Shown here: positions 8,403 through 16,230 of the stretch, in pieces | Layout: every line of letters starts with the position of its first letter | Position numbering within the stretch: the first letter of the stretch is position 1 | Source: a virus | IMG/VR virus record: IMGVR_UViG_3300033149_005438 | Coordinates: 1-33,268 of that record | DNA length: 33,268 nt | Strand: one strand, 5' to 3' | Made by a program: the position numbers and the translations under genes | Notes under the pieces: generated by a model | The model's input: only the letters and a program-made list of their open reading frames with translations | Told to the model about the DNA's origin: nothing | Databases searched by the model: none

Positions 8403-11400
8403 CTAAGCAGTAGTAAGACCGTACTCGGTTAAGCCTACGTTTTGCTTTATCTTGTCTACAGCCTCTTCGATCTTACCTTCGAAGTCATCCGTGCCATAAA
8501 CGTCCCCGTTAAAGTTAATTATTACCGTTGTCTCTTTTGCTCCCGAAGTCATTACATCGGTTTGATCTACAAATAATTCTGCGCTGTATCTAGGCTGTGC
8601 TACCTGAAAGCGCCGAAGTGCTACCTTGAAACCTGAAGGAATATTGCGTAAAGCCCCGGAAACTTTATCCATCCCATCAGCCGCGTCCTCCGAAGCAAAA
8701 GTCAGACTCTTCAGTGCCTCATAGAAAGGTTTCGCTGTCTCAACTATCTGCTCAAAGGCACTCTCAATACCTGCTTGTTCTTCAGCCGTTATCTTAAAAT
8801 CCTCTACAGCAAAGGTGATAATATCAGACAGGTTTTCGAGTAACGGCCTGACCGTCTCTGAGGCCATAAAGGCTGTTATTAAAGCTCTCTGAGTTTGCTC
8901 CCTTAACGTTCTCGCAAAACCACTGACAAAATCGTCGTAGGTTTCAGCTGAGAATGCGGACGCCAAGCTCCGCGCTATATCACTTATCGTTGTTCCGAGA
9001 ACCTCTTTAATCTTCTGTAATGTATCCCCAAGTTTTTTCTTCAGCTCTTCAATCTGAGGACCCAGGTTAGCCTGAGCCACAGCTCTACCACCGAACGCTC
9101 CGAGACCGGCTCCTAGGAGCGCACCAATTGGACCACCTAAGAAGAATCCAAGCAGTCCTCCTGCTAATCCACCACCCACAGTGGCTACATCAATAGCTTT
9201 CTGTTTTCTGATTAAACTATCTAGGTTCTTGTCCCACTCTCTAAAGTTTTTGAACATTTCGCCGAGCTTAGGGAACATCTCCACTCCACGAGCCGTCATA
9301 CCACGAAATTCGGCGGCATAATCACCGCTCAGTAGCCTACCTACCGATGTAGCAATGGCATTCACGACAGCCCCGATGGCGGATTGTAGGTCCTCAAATG
9401 CAAGCATTACGAACGATATTATATCTCCAAAGCCGCGCGCTATTGCGTTTGAGGACTGCCTTAGCGTATCAGCTAAAGTGTAGACAAAACTCTTTGCATG
9501 TTTAGCCCAATCTTCAAATTTCATCGCTTTGATTTGATCATTTAGCTCCTTGAACCTACCAGGTAACCCTCTTATACTTTCCGTCAACTGTTTGAAAAAG
9601 CCTGTTGCTTCTTCAACCGCCTCTGTGTTATCTTCTTGCTTTTGAGTGCCGGTTTCTGCAGCTTGCCCCATACTATCAAAAGCCTCCAAAATACCGGTGA
9701 ACCTTGCCTTCATGTCCTCCCAGAATGCACGTATGTTGTCTGCCAGTCCTGCCTGAGTTTTAAGGTAATATTTGCCTCCTTCTTTCTTCAGCAAATCCCC
9801 AGCCGCTTCCCCGAGTGTGAGATATAGATACCTATATTCCTCTGCGCTTATTTCTCTCCACTTCGCTGGGAACAGTCTATCCACCAACCCAAGCAGTAGA
9901 TCACCCAACATCGTGAAAAAGCCAACTATTGCGTCTTTGATTCCGGCGAACATTGTGTTCATCGTCCGGCTAATATCCTGAATCCAGGTTGAAGCAGTCC
10001 TAAGTTGTGAGTCAATCTCAGGATTACCGGTAGTAACTGTCGGCACCATACCTGCCTGGAAGCCCGGTACTCCTTGCTCCCTAAACCACGCCAGAACACC
10101 GGGCCATCCCTTCTGTACTGCCTTTGCCGGCACAACAGCCTCACCAGGAGCTAAGAGAGCAAGAAATTGATCCGGTCCTGAAGTACCAGGAAGAATTGCG
10201 CCCTCATGGTGCTTCTCTGCACCGGTTAGCCAATTAACAAATTTCTGAAATGCGCCCTGTACCCCACCAACGGCATCTTTTATCCAGTCCGGGATGATGT
10301 CAAGTATGAACGTGCTGAGATTTTCCCAGTTGAAAATTTCCTGTATGCCTTCCATGATGCTGTTGGCTATTGTATTGCCTAGCTCTATGAATTTGCGCGT
10401 TATTCCAGCTACCGTCTCAACCCCTATGTCGCCAAGAAGAGCCGTAAAATCCCATGCAAGCAGGAAGCCTTCCTTTATAATCGATGCGATATTTACACCT
10501 ACTTCCACCAGACCGGGAATTTTACCCCTTCCTTCTGCTTCGGTAAGAACACCGAACGCTTCCCAAATCCCAATCCCTTCCTGCTTCGCCATTTCACGAA
10601 TTTCCTGTCTACGCTCTTGTATCCATTCACGCAAACCTCTCAGTCTTCCAACTACCCCGGGGGTTACCTCTTCGACCGTTTCAACTACTATTCGCCAGGT
10701 TGTTTCAGCAGTTTTGTCAAGCCATGGAATAACGTTTTCTTTTACCCAATTAAGCGCCTCGTCTTTCCTATCCACTATCCATCTCCATACTGTTTCGAAG
10801 CCTTCTTTTAACTTTTCGAAAGAGGGGTCCTTGACAAAATCGAGCGCCGGGCCTGTCAACCATTCCCAGGCATTTCCTGCCTGTTTGGCAACCCATTGCC
10901 ATACAGTCCTGGCACTTTCCTGTAATTTCGGCCATGCAGTATCCCGAATCCAAGTCCAAGCTGGTCCTGACAACCAGTCCCATGCGTTACCTGCTTGTTT
11001 AGCTACCCAGTTCCATACAGTCTTGGCACTTTCTTGCAGTTTGGGCCATGCTGTATCCTTAACCCACGTCCATGCCGGACCTGATAACCATGCCCAGGCA
11101 TTTCCGGCTTGCTTTGCAGTCCATTGCCATGCCGCACTAAAGCTCTCTTTTATCTTTGGCCACGCAACATCCTTTATCCAGTCCCAAGCGGGTCCGGATA
11201 GCCAACTCCACGCATTACCCGCTTGCTTTGCCACCCATCGCCAAGCTGCTGAAAAACTTTCTTTGAGTACAGGCCAAGCTGTATCTTTTATCCAGGACCA
11301 GGCTGGACCACTTAACCAATCCCATGCGTTACCGAGTTGCTTAGCAGTCCACTTCCAAACAACCTTGATGTCCTCTGTTACCGTGTCCCAGATAGGCTCT

Positions 11401-12458
11401 ATCGTCCGCCAGACAGCAAGCGTTTTCTCCTGTATGCCACCCCAATTTTCAGTCCAGGCTGTATAAAGCAACGTCGCTCCTGCGGCAATAGCTCCTATAC
11501 CCAGTACGATTGGACTAGTTATTATCCCAAACACACCGCCCAGCAGGACAATTCCCTTTACCACGGCGCTTGCCGCCGTGACAAGCAAACCAAATGCCAC
11601 TACGGCACCCAAGACTGCCGATGTTATTGCACCTATGCGGACAATATTGTCCTTTGTCTTGTCGTCAAGGTCTCCGAACCACCTGACTAGGTCCCTCACA
11701 TTTTTGAGCACTTCCTCTGCCGCGGGAAGCAGACGTACGCCGTAATCCTCCGCTATATTCCTGATGTCGCCACTAAGACCTTTCAACAGGTTTTGGAAGC
11801 TGTTAGCTGTATCACGTGCATCGCCGTGCAAATCAGCCGTCCTGTCCAGGATATAGTTATACCGAAGTGTCACCTTCTCAGCTTCAGTCATCTCTCTTAC
11901 ACTCTTGCCAATACCTTCAGCTAAAGCATAAGCCTGGAGCTGAGCCTCAGTTAACACGATGCCAAACCGTCTGAGTGGTTCGGTTTCGCCTACAAGTCCA
12001 GCTCTCAATGCGGCGAATGCCTCTTCATCCGCTACGTTGAAGAAGCTGCCCATATCCACAGCTAACTGGGCTATAGTTTTTGACATTTCGGCTGCTTGCT
12101 TGGTGCTACCTACCATAGGTTTGAGCATTGCACCGGCTGTACCTGCGAATTGTCGTAGCTGGTACCTTGACCGCCCGACCTGTTTACTCAGCGTGTTCGC
12201 CCAGCTGTCTATATCATCTGCCATGCTACCAAAGGTTTTGTTGATAACGTTACTGAGTTCTTGGGCATCAGAGGCAACCTTGATCATGTATATCCCAGCA
12301 CCCGATATACCCGCCAGAGCAATGGCAGCTTTTTTGGAAACTTCTCTTGCCTTTTTGGCAAAATTATCCAGCTGCTTTGAAGCCTTTTGCAACTCGCGAT
12401 TGAAACCTACGGAATTAGCTGACAGTAACACATTCAATTTTGCCACTGTGAAAGCCAT
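8403..12458 (-). CDS. Tail tape measure protein
   Basis: At 1351 residues this is the longest gene here. Residues 10-250 match the conserved N-terminal tape-measure region (PhageMin_Tail type), including MVGSTKQAAEMSKTIAQLAVD and GLVGETEPLRRFGIVL. Hydrophobic helices follow at about 272-335. Next comes a Trp-rich tandem repeat (about 367-560), a long helical region, and a small Gly-rich hydrophobic segment (GGGLAGGLLGFFLGGPIGAL) in the C-terminal third. Tape-measure proteins set tail length and help DNA cross the membrane. By the usual rule of about 0.15 nm per residue this predicts a tail near 200 nm. The ATG at 12458 has AAGGAGG eight bases upstream and starts just after the frameshifted chaperone frame ends. 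The upstream in-frame TTG at 12461 is less likely. Confidence 0.95.
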   Translation of the reverse strand: MAFTVAKLNVLLSANSVGFNRELQKASKQLDNFAKKAREVSKKAAIALAGISGAGIYMIKVASDAQELSNVINKTFGSMADDIDSWANTLSKQVGRSRYQLRQFAGTAGAMLKPMVGSTKQAAEMSKTIAQLAVDMGSFFNVADEEAFAALRAGLVGETEPLRRFGIVLTEAQLQAYALAEGIGKSVREMTEAEKVTLRYNYILDRTADLHGDARDTANSFQNLLKGLSGDIRNIAEDYGVRLLPAAEEVLKNVRDLVRWFGDLDDKTKDNIVRIGAITSAVLGAVVAFGLLVTAASAVVKGIVLLGGVFGIITSPIVLGIGAIAAGATLLYTAWTENWGGIQEKTLAVWRTIEPIWDTVTEDIKVVWKWTAKQLGNAWDWLSGPAWSWIKDTAWPVLKESFSAAWRWVAKQAGNAWSWLSGPAWDWIKDVAWPKIKESFSAAWQWTAKQAGNAWAWLSGPAWTWVKDTAWPKLQESAKTVWNWVAKQAGNAWDWLSGPAWTWIRDTAWPKLQESARTVWQWVAKQAGNAWEWLTGPALDFVKDPSFEKLKEGFETVWRWIVDRKDEALNWVKENVIPWLDKTAETTWRIVVETVEEVTPGVVGRLRGLREWIQERRQEIREMAKQEGIGIWEAFGVLTEAEGRGKIPGLVEVGVNIASIIKEGFLLAWDFTALLGDIGVETVAGITRKFIELGNTIANSIMEGIQEIFNWENLSTFILDIIPDWIKDAVGGVQGAFQKFVNWLTGAEKHHEGAILPGTSGPDQFLALLAPGEAVVPAKAVQKGWPGVLAWFREQGVPGFQAGMVPTVTTGNPEIDSQLRTASTWIQDISRTMNTMFAGIKDAIVGFFTMLGDLLLGLVDRLFPAKWREISAEEYRYLYLTLGEAAGDLLKKEGGKYYLKTQAGLADNIRAFWEDMKARFTGILEAFDSMGQAAETGTQKQEDNTEAVEEATGFFKQLTESIRGLPGRFKELNDQIKAMKFEDWAKHAKSFVYTLADTLRQSSNAIARGFGDIISFVMLAFEDLQSAIGAVVNAIATSVGRLLSGDYAAEFRGMTARGVEMFPKLGEMFKNFREWDKNLDSLIRKQKAIDVATVGGGLAGGLLGFFLGGPIGALLGAGLGAFGGRAVAQANLGPQIEELKKKLGDTLQKIKEVLGTTISDIARSLASAFSAETYDDFVSGFARTLREQTQRALITAFMASETVRPLLENLSDIITFAVEDFKITAEEQAGIESAFEQIVETAKPFYEALKSLTFASEDAADGMDKVSGALRNIPSGFKVALRRFQVAQPRYSAELFVDQTDVMTSGAKETTVIINFNGDVYGTDDFEGKIEEAVDKIKQNVGLTEYGLTTA
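10784..11362 (-). repeat. Tandem 38-residue Trp-rich repeats in tape measure
   Basis: Five copies of a 114-base unit encode variants of AKQAGNAWDWLSGPAWTWIK followed by DxAWPKLQES and a linker, with a decayed sixth copy. The WLSGP-encoding segments recur at about 10855, 10969, 11083, 11197 and 11311, exactly 114 bases apart. Trp pairs spaced W-x-W recur three times per unit. Third-codon positions vary more than the protein, so the repeat is maintained at the protein level. Confidence 0.93.
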
Positions 12459-12463
12459 CAAGA

Positions 12464-13020
12464 TTACCTCCTTCGCCCTCTATTCTTCGCCTGTTGAGCC
12501 GCCTTCTTCTCAGCCTCATATTCAAGTTTGAAATACTCTGCCCATTCGAAAAATTCTGACACTGGCATCTCTTCCTCTACTTCCCACGCAAACTTGCCTA
12601 GCTCCTTGGCAATCCTGAATATTAACTGTCGCTCTTTGTCTCTGCGAAGTTTTTTGCCGCCACCTCAGGCTGAACGTTTAGGTACTTAAACGCTATCTGT
12701 GCAAAATCGTCGACAAACGTTCCTGAAGGCATCTCCATTAGAGCCTCTAGATCCCCTTCCTCAAATACCCGTTCGTTCGTCCCAGGTATATAGGTGCAGT
12801 ATATGACAGCAAGTGTCTGAAACTTTGCGAGATCAATATCGTTGGGATCCAAAGACTGAGCCCCTGAGGCTTGAAGAATTTTGGCACGCTGACGTACCGA
12901 CGGCTCGCGAATCTCGAACTTTTCACCGTTCCATTCAATTATCTCGGACTTGAACTGCTTCTTCGCACCGACCGTTTTGGCGCGAAGTATGTCACGCATG
13001 CTCTTTTTTCTCTCAGCCAT
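12464..13020 (-). CDS. Tail assembly chaperone, long form by -1 frameshift
   Basis: If a ribosome slips back one base at A-AAA-AAC (12655-12649), translation leaves the short chaperone frame. It then continues through 61 further codons to a TAA at 12466-12464, giving about 185 residues. The added part is fully open and includes FFEWAEYFKLEYEAEKKAA, which is typical of the second half of siphoviral gpGT-like chaperones. A Shine-Dalgarno-like GAGGTGG sits just upstream of the slip site, as in other bacterial -1 sites. The extension ends six bases before the tape-measure ATG. The chaperone pair (short and long) wraps the tape measure during tail assembly and is absent from the virion. The slip heptamer and open frame are directly visible; the slip frequency is unknown. 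Confidence 0.88.
12622..13020 (-). CDS. Tail assembly chaperone, short form
   Basis: This 132-residue protein is the unshifted product of the chaperone frame. It has a basic N-terminus, a small beta region (IIEWNGEKFEIREPSVRQRA) and a helical C-terminal half. This resembles XkdN/gpG-type chaperones that precede tape-measure genes. The ATG at 13020 lies 13 bases after the previous gene's stop, with AAGGAGGTAG upstream. Its position between the tail tube genes and the tape measure, plus the frameshift site near its end, makes the role secure even though primary similarity in this family is low. Confidence 0.88.
   Translation of the reverse strand: MAERKKSMRDILRAKTVGAKKQFKSEIIEWNGEKFEIREPSVRQRAKILQASGAQSLDPNDIDLAKFQTLAVIYCTYIPGTNERVFEEGDLEALMEMPSGTFVDDFAQIAFKYLNVQPEVAAKNFAETKSDS
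12649..12655 (-). other. Slippery heptamer A-AAA-AAC for -1 frameshift
   Basis: On the minus strand codons 122-124 of the short chaperone read GCA AAA AAC. This places the canonical X-XXY-YYZ heptamer A-AAA-AAC exactly in register. GAGGTGG at 12666-12660 could act as an upstream stimulator. No strong downstream hairpin is obvious by eye. Confidence 0.9.
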
Positions 13021-13033
13021 TCACACTACCTCC

Positions 13034-13684
13034 TTAAGTTCCCCAACTAAATGCGACATATGCCGCATCGCTTGTCTTGTCCGCGTCAAGCTGGAAGGAC
13101 AGTTCCTCTGTTTCAAGCGCGTCTATATCGCCGCTGGCATTTACAGACTCAGGGACAAACCAGCCCCTAAAGTAGTCACCGGACCCGCCAGGACGAATTT
13201 CAATTAGCACAGGAGTGCGGTTTGCCAACAGGTCTGCAAACGTCTTTGTCAAATCGTTAAAACGCCGGATTGTAACGTTAACATCATGCATCCCGAGTTG
13301 CCTGCTTCTGAAACCACCGTTCGCCTGTGCTGTCTCGTAATCAGTATCATCAAGAACCGTGCTACTTTGGTTAAGATCGTATCCGTTTGCCTGCGCTACA
13401 ACCTCAGTTGGCAGGTAATTGCCGTCAATGGTAACCGGACCTGTTACGGTATAGCTGTCTGCAAAGATAACCTTACCGAACAGGTAGTCAATGGTGTCTA
13501 TATCAGCCGAGTCAACCTGTACTCCATCATCATAGACTGTTACTGCCACGGTCCTGTCCCAAATTCGCTTCGTGATGTCGTCAATTTGATAAGTTTTTCC
13601 AGATACGAGGGAGGCAGGCTCATCTGTAAATGCAGTAGAGGTCCCACCTCGCCTTACAGTAGTCAAGTACCCTGCTCTAGCCAT
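13034..13684 (-). CDS. Second tail tube-like protein, with inserted domain
   Basis: This 216-residue protein is a paralogue of the next gene upstream. Both begin similarly (MARAGY versus MAQAAY), share GFRSRQLGMHD versus GFRSRILGLHD, and end with SGDIDALETEELSFQLDAD versus SGDVGGLETVEISLQADG. It also carries an extra segment of roughly 75 residues near the N-terminus (about 28-105, KTYQIDDITKRIWDRTVAVT and onward). The family looks like TP901-1-type major tail proteins (Phage_tail_2-like), which stack as hexameric rings to form the tube. The ATG at 13684 follows AAGAGGTGAGATGAG. It may be a second tube subunit, a decorated tube protein or a tube terminator ring; I favour a tail tube role. Confidence 0.78.
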   Translation of the reverse strand: MARAGYLTTVRRGGTSTAFTDEPASLVSGKTYQIDDITKRIWDRTVAVTVYDDGVQVDSADIDTIDYLFGKVIFADSYTVTGPVTIDGNYLPTEVVAQANGYDLNQSSTVLDDTDYETAQANGGFRSRQLGMHDVNVTIRRFNDLTKTFADLLANRTPVLIEIRPGGSGDYFRGWFVPESVNASGDIDALETEELSFQLDADKTSDAAYVAFSWGT

Positions 13685-13697
13685 CTCATCTCACCTC

Positions 13698-14105
13698 TTA
13701 GCTGGCCGCGCTCAACGCGCCATCGGCCTGGAGGCTAATCTCGACAGTCTCTAGTCCGCCAACATCACCTGACAGGTTGAAATTCTCAACAACTACTTTG
13801 CCTTGGAAGCCGTTGGCTACCTCGCCATCAGGCAGATACTGTACATATAGGTCTGTCCTGTTCAACCATGCATCCCTAATCGTTTGCAATGCGGCATCAC
13901 TGCCATCCCAGTTTGCTGTTATGGATACAGACCAATCATGTAGGCCCAGGATCCTGCTGCGAAAACCAGCGTTGGTAGCTAGGTCGGTGTCGTCCAATAT
14001 GTCACCGCCCTGATTCAGCGTTGCTGTTGTTGCAGGTACATCATCCCAGGTACCACTACCAGAAGTTCCCACCTTAACCTTTTTTGCATATGCCGCTTGT
14101 GCCAT
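13698..14105 (-). CDS. Major tail (tube) protein
   Basis: This compact, strand-rich protein of 135 residues is the shorter of two adjacent paralogues and the most likely main tail tube subunit. The GFRSRILGLHD block followed by a strand, then a helix (DAALQTIRDAWLNR), fits the conserved tail tube fold shared by TP901-1-type and lambda gpV-type proteins. Strong expression is expected: AAGGAGGTAGATTCAA precedes the ATG at 14105. It lies between the tail terminator/completion genes and the chaperone, the standard siphovirus order. No sheath gene lies nearby, which argues for a non-contractile tail. Confidence 0.85.
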   Translation of the reverse strand: MAQAAYAKKVKVGTSGSGTWDDVPATTATLNQGGDILDDTDLATNAGFRSRILGLHDWSVSITANWDGSDAALQTIRDAWLNRTDLYVQYLPDGEVANGFQGKVVVENFNLSGDVGGLETVEISLQADGALSAAS

Positions 14106-14119
14106 TTGAATCTACCTCC

Positions 14120-14506
14120 TTAAATCGAATGTCGTTCCTTTATTACATCAAAGTTTACAACCCATTCAAAACGTCCATTATCGTCCTGACCTAAACTCTC
14201 AGGACTTTGTTCGGCTCTGATCAACAAATACCTGACTCCCGAGGGAGCAGTATATTCACATACTCCATGCAACGTCTGAACAACTTCCTCAATCTTGGTC
14301 CGTCCTGCTGAGTAACTTGTATTCCGTACCCTGACCTGAAGTCCAGGCCGTTCCCCGTTCCAAACCAAGTACCTGGGGTAACCTGCATATTCATACAGCA
14401 CAATACAGTTATTAGGCTGGGAGGGCATTGTGCCAGCAAAGATGTCTGTCCCACACGTTCCAACTCCTTGGGTCTCTAGATACAGCGCAATGTCATCAAG
14501 TAACAC
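14120..14506 (-). CDS. Tail terminator/minor capsid-type protein
   Basis: This 128-residue protein resembles the phage minor capsid/tail terminator group (Minor_capsid_3 or gpU-like). A helix (DDIALYLETQGVG) is followed by alternating strands, including PGLQVRVRNTSY and the late RFEWVVNFDVI. That pattern is typical of tail terminators just upstream of the major tail gene. The start is a GTG at 14506, one base after the TAA of the HK97 gp10-like gene, so translation is probably coupled. In siphoviruses this protein caps the growing tail tube and contacts the head-completion ring. The role is inferred from fold pattern and gene order. Confidence 0.72.
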   Translation of the reverse strand: MLLDDIALYLETQGVGTCGTDIFAGTMPSQPNNCIVLYEYAGYPRYLVWNGERPGLQVRVRNTSYSAGRTKIEEVVQTLHGVCEYTAPSGVRYLLIRAEQSPESLGQDDNGRFEWVVNFDVIKERHSI

Positions 14507-14507
14507 C

Positions 14508-14924
14508 TTATCTCATCACCTCTCGTAATCGTGCCGCTATCCTACGAGGCATTTCTGGAGCGGCTGCTTTGGCCGGGTCCTCAAGGTATTTCCACTTCCC
14601 AACCTTTGCCCACGTTTTGTAACGTTTGCCACTTGGGCTCTTTCCTCCAGTTTTACCTGCTCGAGGATTTTCGTGTACGTACACGGCGTAAGGTGCCGCA
14701 GGTCCACCGTAGCCAATTTCCACAATAATACTTTTGGCAGTGTACTTGGGTTGCTCAATGTATGCTGTGCCTCTTAGAGTACCCGTATCCACAGGGCACT
14801 GTCGCATACTATCGGTCCTGATTAGCTGGCCTTCGGTATATAGAGCTTTGCCGAGCTCGGCCCGAGCTTTGCCGCCTAACTGCTTAAGCAGCCTTTTTAA
14901 TTCCTCTGTCCCTTTGATTTTCAT
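14508..14924 (-). CDS. HK97 gp10-like tail completion protein
   Basis: The protein contains the family hallmark RQCPVDTGTLRGTAYIE and the closing YAVYVHENPRAGKTGG region of HK97 gp10-like proteins (Pfam HK97-gp10_like), a head-tail joining component. At 138 residues it has the usual length. Two in-frame ATGs are possible. The one at 14924 has GGAG six bases upstream and is preferred; the one at 14936 would add four residues. Immediately upstream lies a 57-base gap holding a short duplicate of the end of the head-closure gene. This suggests the gene once followed that gene directly. It overlaps almost directly with the tail terminator gene downstream. Confidence 0.88.
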   Translation of the reverse strand: MKIKGTEELKRLLKQLGGKARAELGKALYTEGQLIRTDSMRQCPVDTGTLRGTAYIEQPKYTAKSIIVEIGYGGPAAPYAVYVHENPRAGKTGGKSPSGKRYKTWAKVGKWKYLEDPAKAAAPEMPRRIAARLREVMR

Positions 14925-14944
14925 TGATATCTCCATACACTAGA

Positions 14945-14958
14945 TGTTCACCACCTTG
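14945..14958 (-). repeat. Direct repeat flanking the 14994-15527 gene (left copy)
   Basis: The 14-base sequence TGTTCACCACCTTG occurs here and again at 15529-15542, 584 bases apart, with partial similarity continuing for several more bases. Read on the minus strand this copy would encode LHRKVVNI and a stop. The right copy is the true end (HHKVVNT, stop) of the head-closure gene. This copy looks like a leftover gene end. Confidence 0.85.
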
Positions 14959-14993
14959 CGGTGTAACAACCTGTTAAGCCAACGAAACTATCC

Positions 14994-15527
14994 CTAACCC
15001 TCAACTACAGAAAACCTTATCAGTATTGTGCTACTCGCAGAGCCGTCATTCGTAATTGATATGACGTAATCGGTACTTGGTTTGAGACGGGTCGGCTTCT
15101 GAACTCCAAGCACATCACCACCCACTATTTTTTGCCCTACAGTTCCGCCTACATAAAATTCGTCAATCTGGGTGCCGCCGGAAACCCCTGACGGATTAGA
15201 ATATGCATTCACAGACGACGTGTTCGAGCTGGTGCGATTACAATTGATTAGCGGGACAGCCACTGACCCATCCGTCACTGTAGGGTCCTCATACATCTTT
15301 AACGTCATCTTATCCCCGTCGGTCACAATCGATTCAAACATAAAGCAAACCGCCGCAGCCCCCGTTTTTATTTGTAGATGTGCAATCGCCTCGGCATCAA
15401 TCGTATATTTCACATATCCATGATATACATTACCGTCGAAACAGCGTTTAGTTAACAAATCCAACAAAACGAAGGCATTTTGTGTCCCGTCATAACCGTT
15501 CGCAGTCTTTATAGTGGCAGTACTCAT
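14994..15527 (-). CDS. Putative virion surface/decoration protein
   Basis: This 177-residue protein is strand-rich, with an N-terminal hydrophobic half and a conserved-looking end (RLKPSTDYVISITNDGSAS, then a final strand). The Asn/Ser-rich middle (NRTSSNTSSVNAYSNPSG) is typical of phage capsid-associated beta-sandwich proteins found among head genes. Its ATG at 15527 overlaps the previous stop as ATGA. It is flanked by a 14-base direct repeat, which suggests it was added between the head-closure and gp10-like genes. A decoration or head-associated role is inferred only from composition and context. Confidence 0.55.
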   Translation of the reverse strand: MSTATIKTANGYDGTQNAFVLLDLLTKRCFDGNVYHGYVKYTIDAEAIAHLQIKTGAAAVCFMFESIVTDGDKMTLKMYEDPTVTDGSVAVPLINCNRTSSNTSSVNAYSNPSGVSGGTQIDEFYVGGTVGQKIVGGDVLGVQKPTRLKPSTDYVISITNDGSASSTILIRFSVVEG

Positions 15528-15844
15528 GTGTTCACCACCTTGTGATGTATATTCCCAGTTTCATCCGGGTACTTTTCGATCGAAATTATCACAGGCGAGG
15601 TTCCATCCGGTAACGTGATCCGATCCCTAACATCGATACCAACATCGCCGTTCAGGTAAACCTGTGCTGAACTAACAACCTCTCGCCCTTCTCTGTCCAG
15701 GACCTTCCTGGTACGGTACCGAATTAAGGCAGGGTATTCAACCGCGTCGCCATAATCCGGTTCGCCGTATAGGTTCTGCCCTGTGTAGGGTTCTATCGTG
15801 ACTGTACTACTAAACCACTCCAAAAAATCCTGTTCCAAGGGCAT
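15524..15844 (-). CDS. Head closure (head-tail joining) protein
   Basis: This 106-residue protein is a small beta-barrel type. It has the features of SPP1 gp16/minor-capsid-like head closure proteins: an N-terminal helix, VTIEPYTGQNLYGEPDYGDA, then GDVGIDVRDRITLPDGTSPV and a last strand before a short tail. These proteins bind below the connector ring and plug the head after packaging. The ATG at 15844 overlaps the connector gene's stop as TAATG, and its own end overlaps the next start as ATGA. The assignment rests on gene order plus the strand pattern. Confidence 0.75.
   Translation of the reverse strand: MPLEQDFLEWFSSTVTIEPYTGQNLYGEPDYGDAVEYPALIRYRTRKVLDREGREVVSSAQVYLNGDVGIDVRDRITLPDGTSPVIISIEKYPDETGNIHHKVVNT
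15529..15542 (-). repeat. Direct repeat flanking the 14994-15527 gene (right copy)
   Basis: This is the functional copy of the 14-base repeat. It forms the 3-prime end of the head-closure gene and supplies the AAGGTGGTGA ribosome-binding site for the next gene, which starts at 15527. The left copy at 14945-14958 similarly sits ahead of the gp10-like gene. Confidence 0.85.
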
Positions 15845-16230
15845 TAGTCATCATCCTCACCTGTAAGTGTGGAATCGTTCTCCATCATCCCAACCTCAAA
15901 CCTAGCATCCTCTTCAGGCTCTTCCCAGCTCGGGTAAACAGAGGTTGTCATGGCTAGCCTCTCCAAGTCATTCGCCAAGGACATATACATTTGAGCTTTT
16001 TGGCTTAGAGATATTCGCAAATCGCCTACAGATTTGTCTGCCTGACGGGAGAACTTGGCGGCGATAACCTTTGCGGCCCGAGCCGCTGCCAGGTATACCG
16101 TACCCCATTCGTCGAGTAGGTATGTGATCTCTTCATCTGATAGCAATTGGTCTGTTTGGTCAGTATCACCTATAAGCAACCTAACCTTATCCCTGTCGTT
16201 CGCCGACGGATCGTCGTACGTCCAGGTCAT
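15844..16230 (-). CDS. Head-tail connector/adaptor protein
   Basis: About 128 residues, starting MTWTYDDPSANDRDKVRLLI, then GDTDQTDQLLSDEEITYLLD and a long helix. This is the recognisable pattern of gp6/gp15-type head-tail adaptors, which form a ring below the portal. The ATG at 16230 is preferred. An upstream in-frame ATG at 16239 directly abuts the AAAGGAGG ribosome-binding site, whereas the one at 16230 is nine bases away. The gene overlaps the end of the small coiled-coil gene upstream by 44 bases. The C-terminus is very acidic (TGEDDD). Confidence 0.85.
   Translation of the reverse strand: MTWTYDDPSANDRDKVRLLIGDTDQTDQLLSDEEITYLLDEWGTVYLAAARAAKVIAAKFSRQADKSVGDLRISLSQKAQMYMSLANDLERLAMTTSVYPSWEEPEEDARFEVGMMENDSTLTGEDDD

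Noticed and set aside
10784-11362. CRISPR-like regular spacing of repeats
   Set aside because: The 114-base repeats are continuous coding units with no unique spacers, inside a tape measure gene.
10294-11466. A 390-codon plus-strand open frame opposite the tape measure repeats
   Set aside because: It is the antisense reading of the repeat-rich tape measure gene. It has no ribosome-binding site or recognisable domain, and its repeat pattern mirrors the real gene.
14945-15542. The 14-base direct repeats as phage attachment sites
   Set aside because: They flank only one structural gene, there is no integrase nearby, and they coincide with gene ends and ribosome-binding sites. A duplicated junction explains them better.
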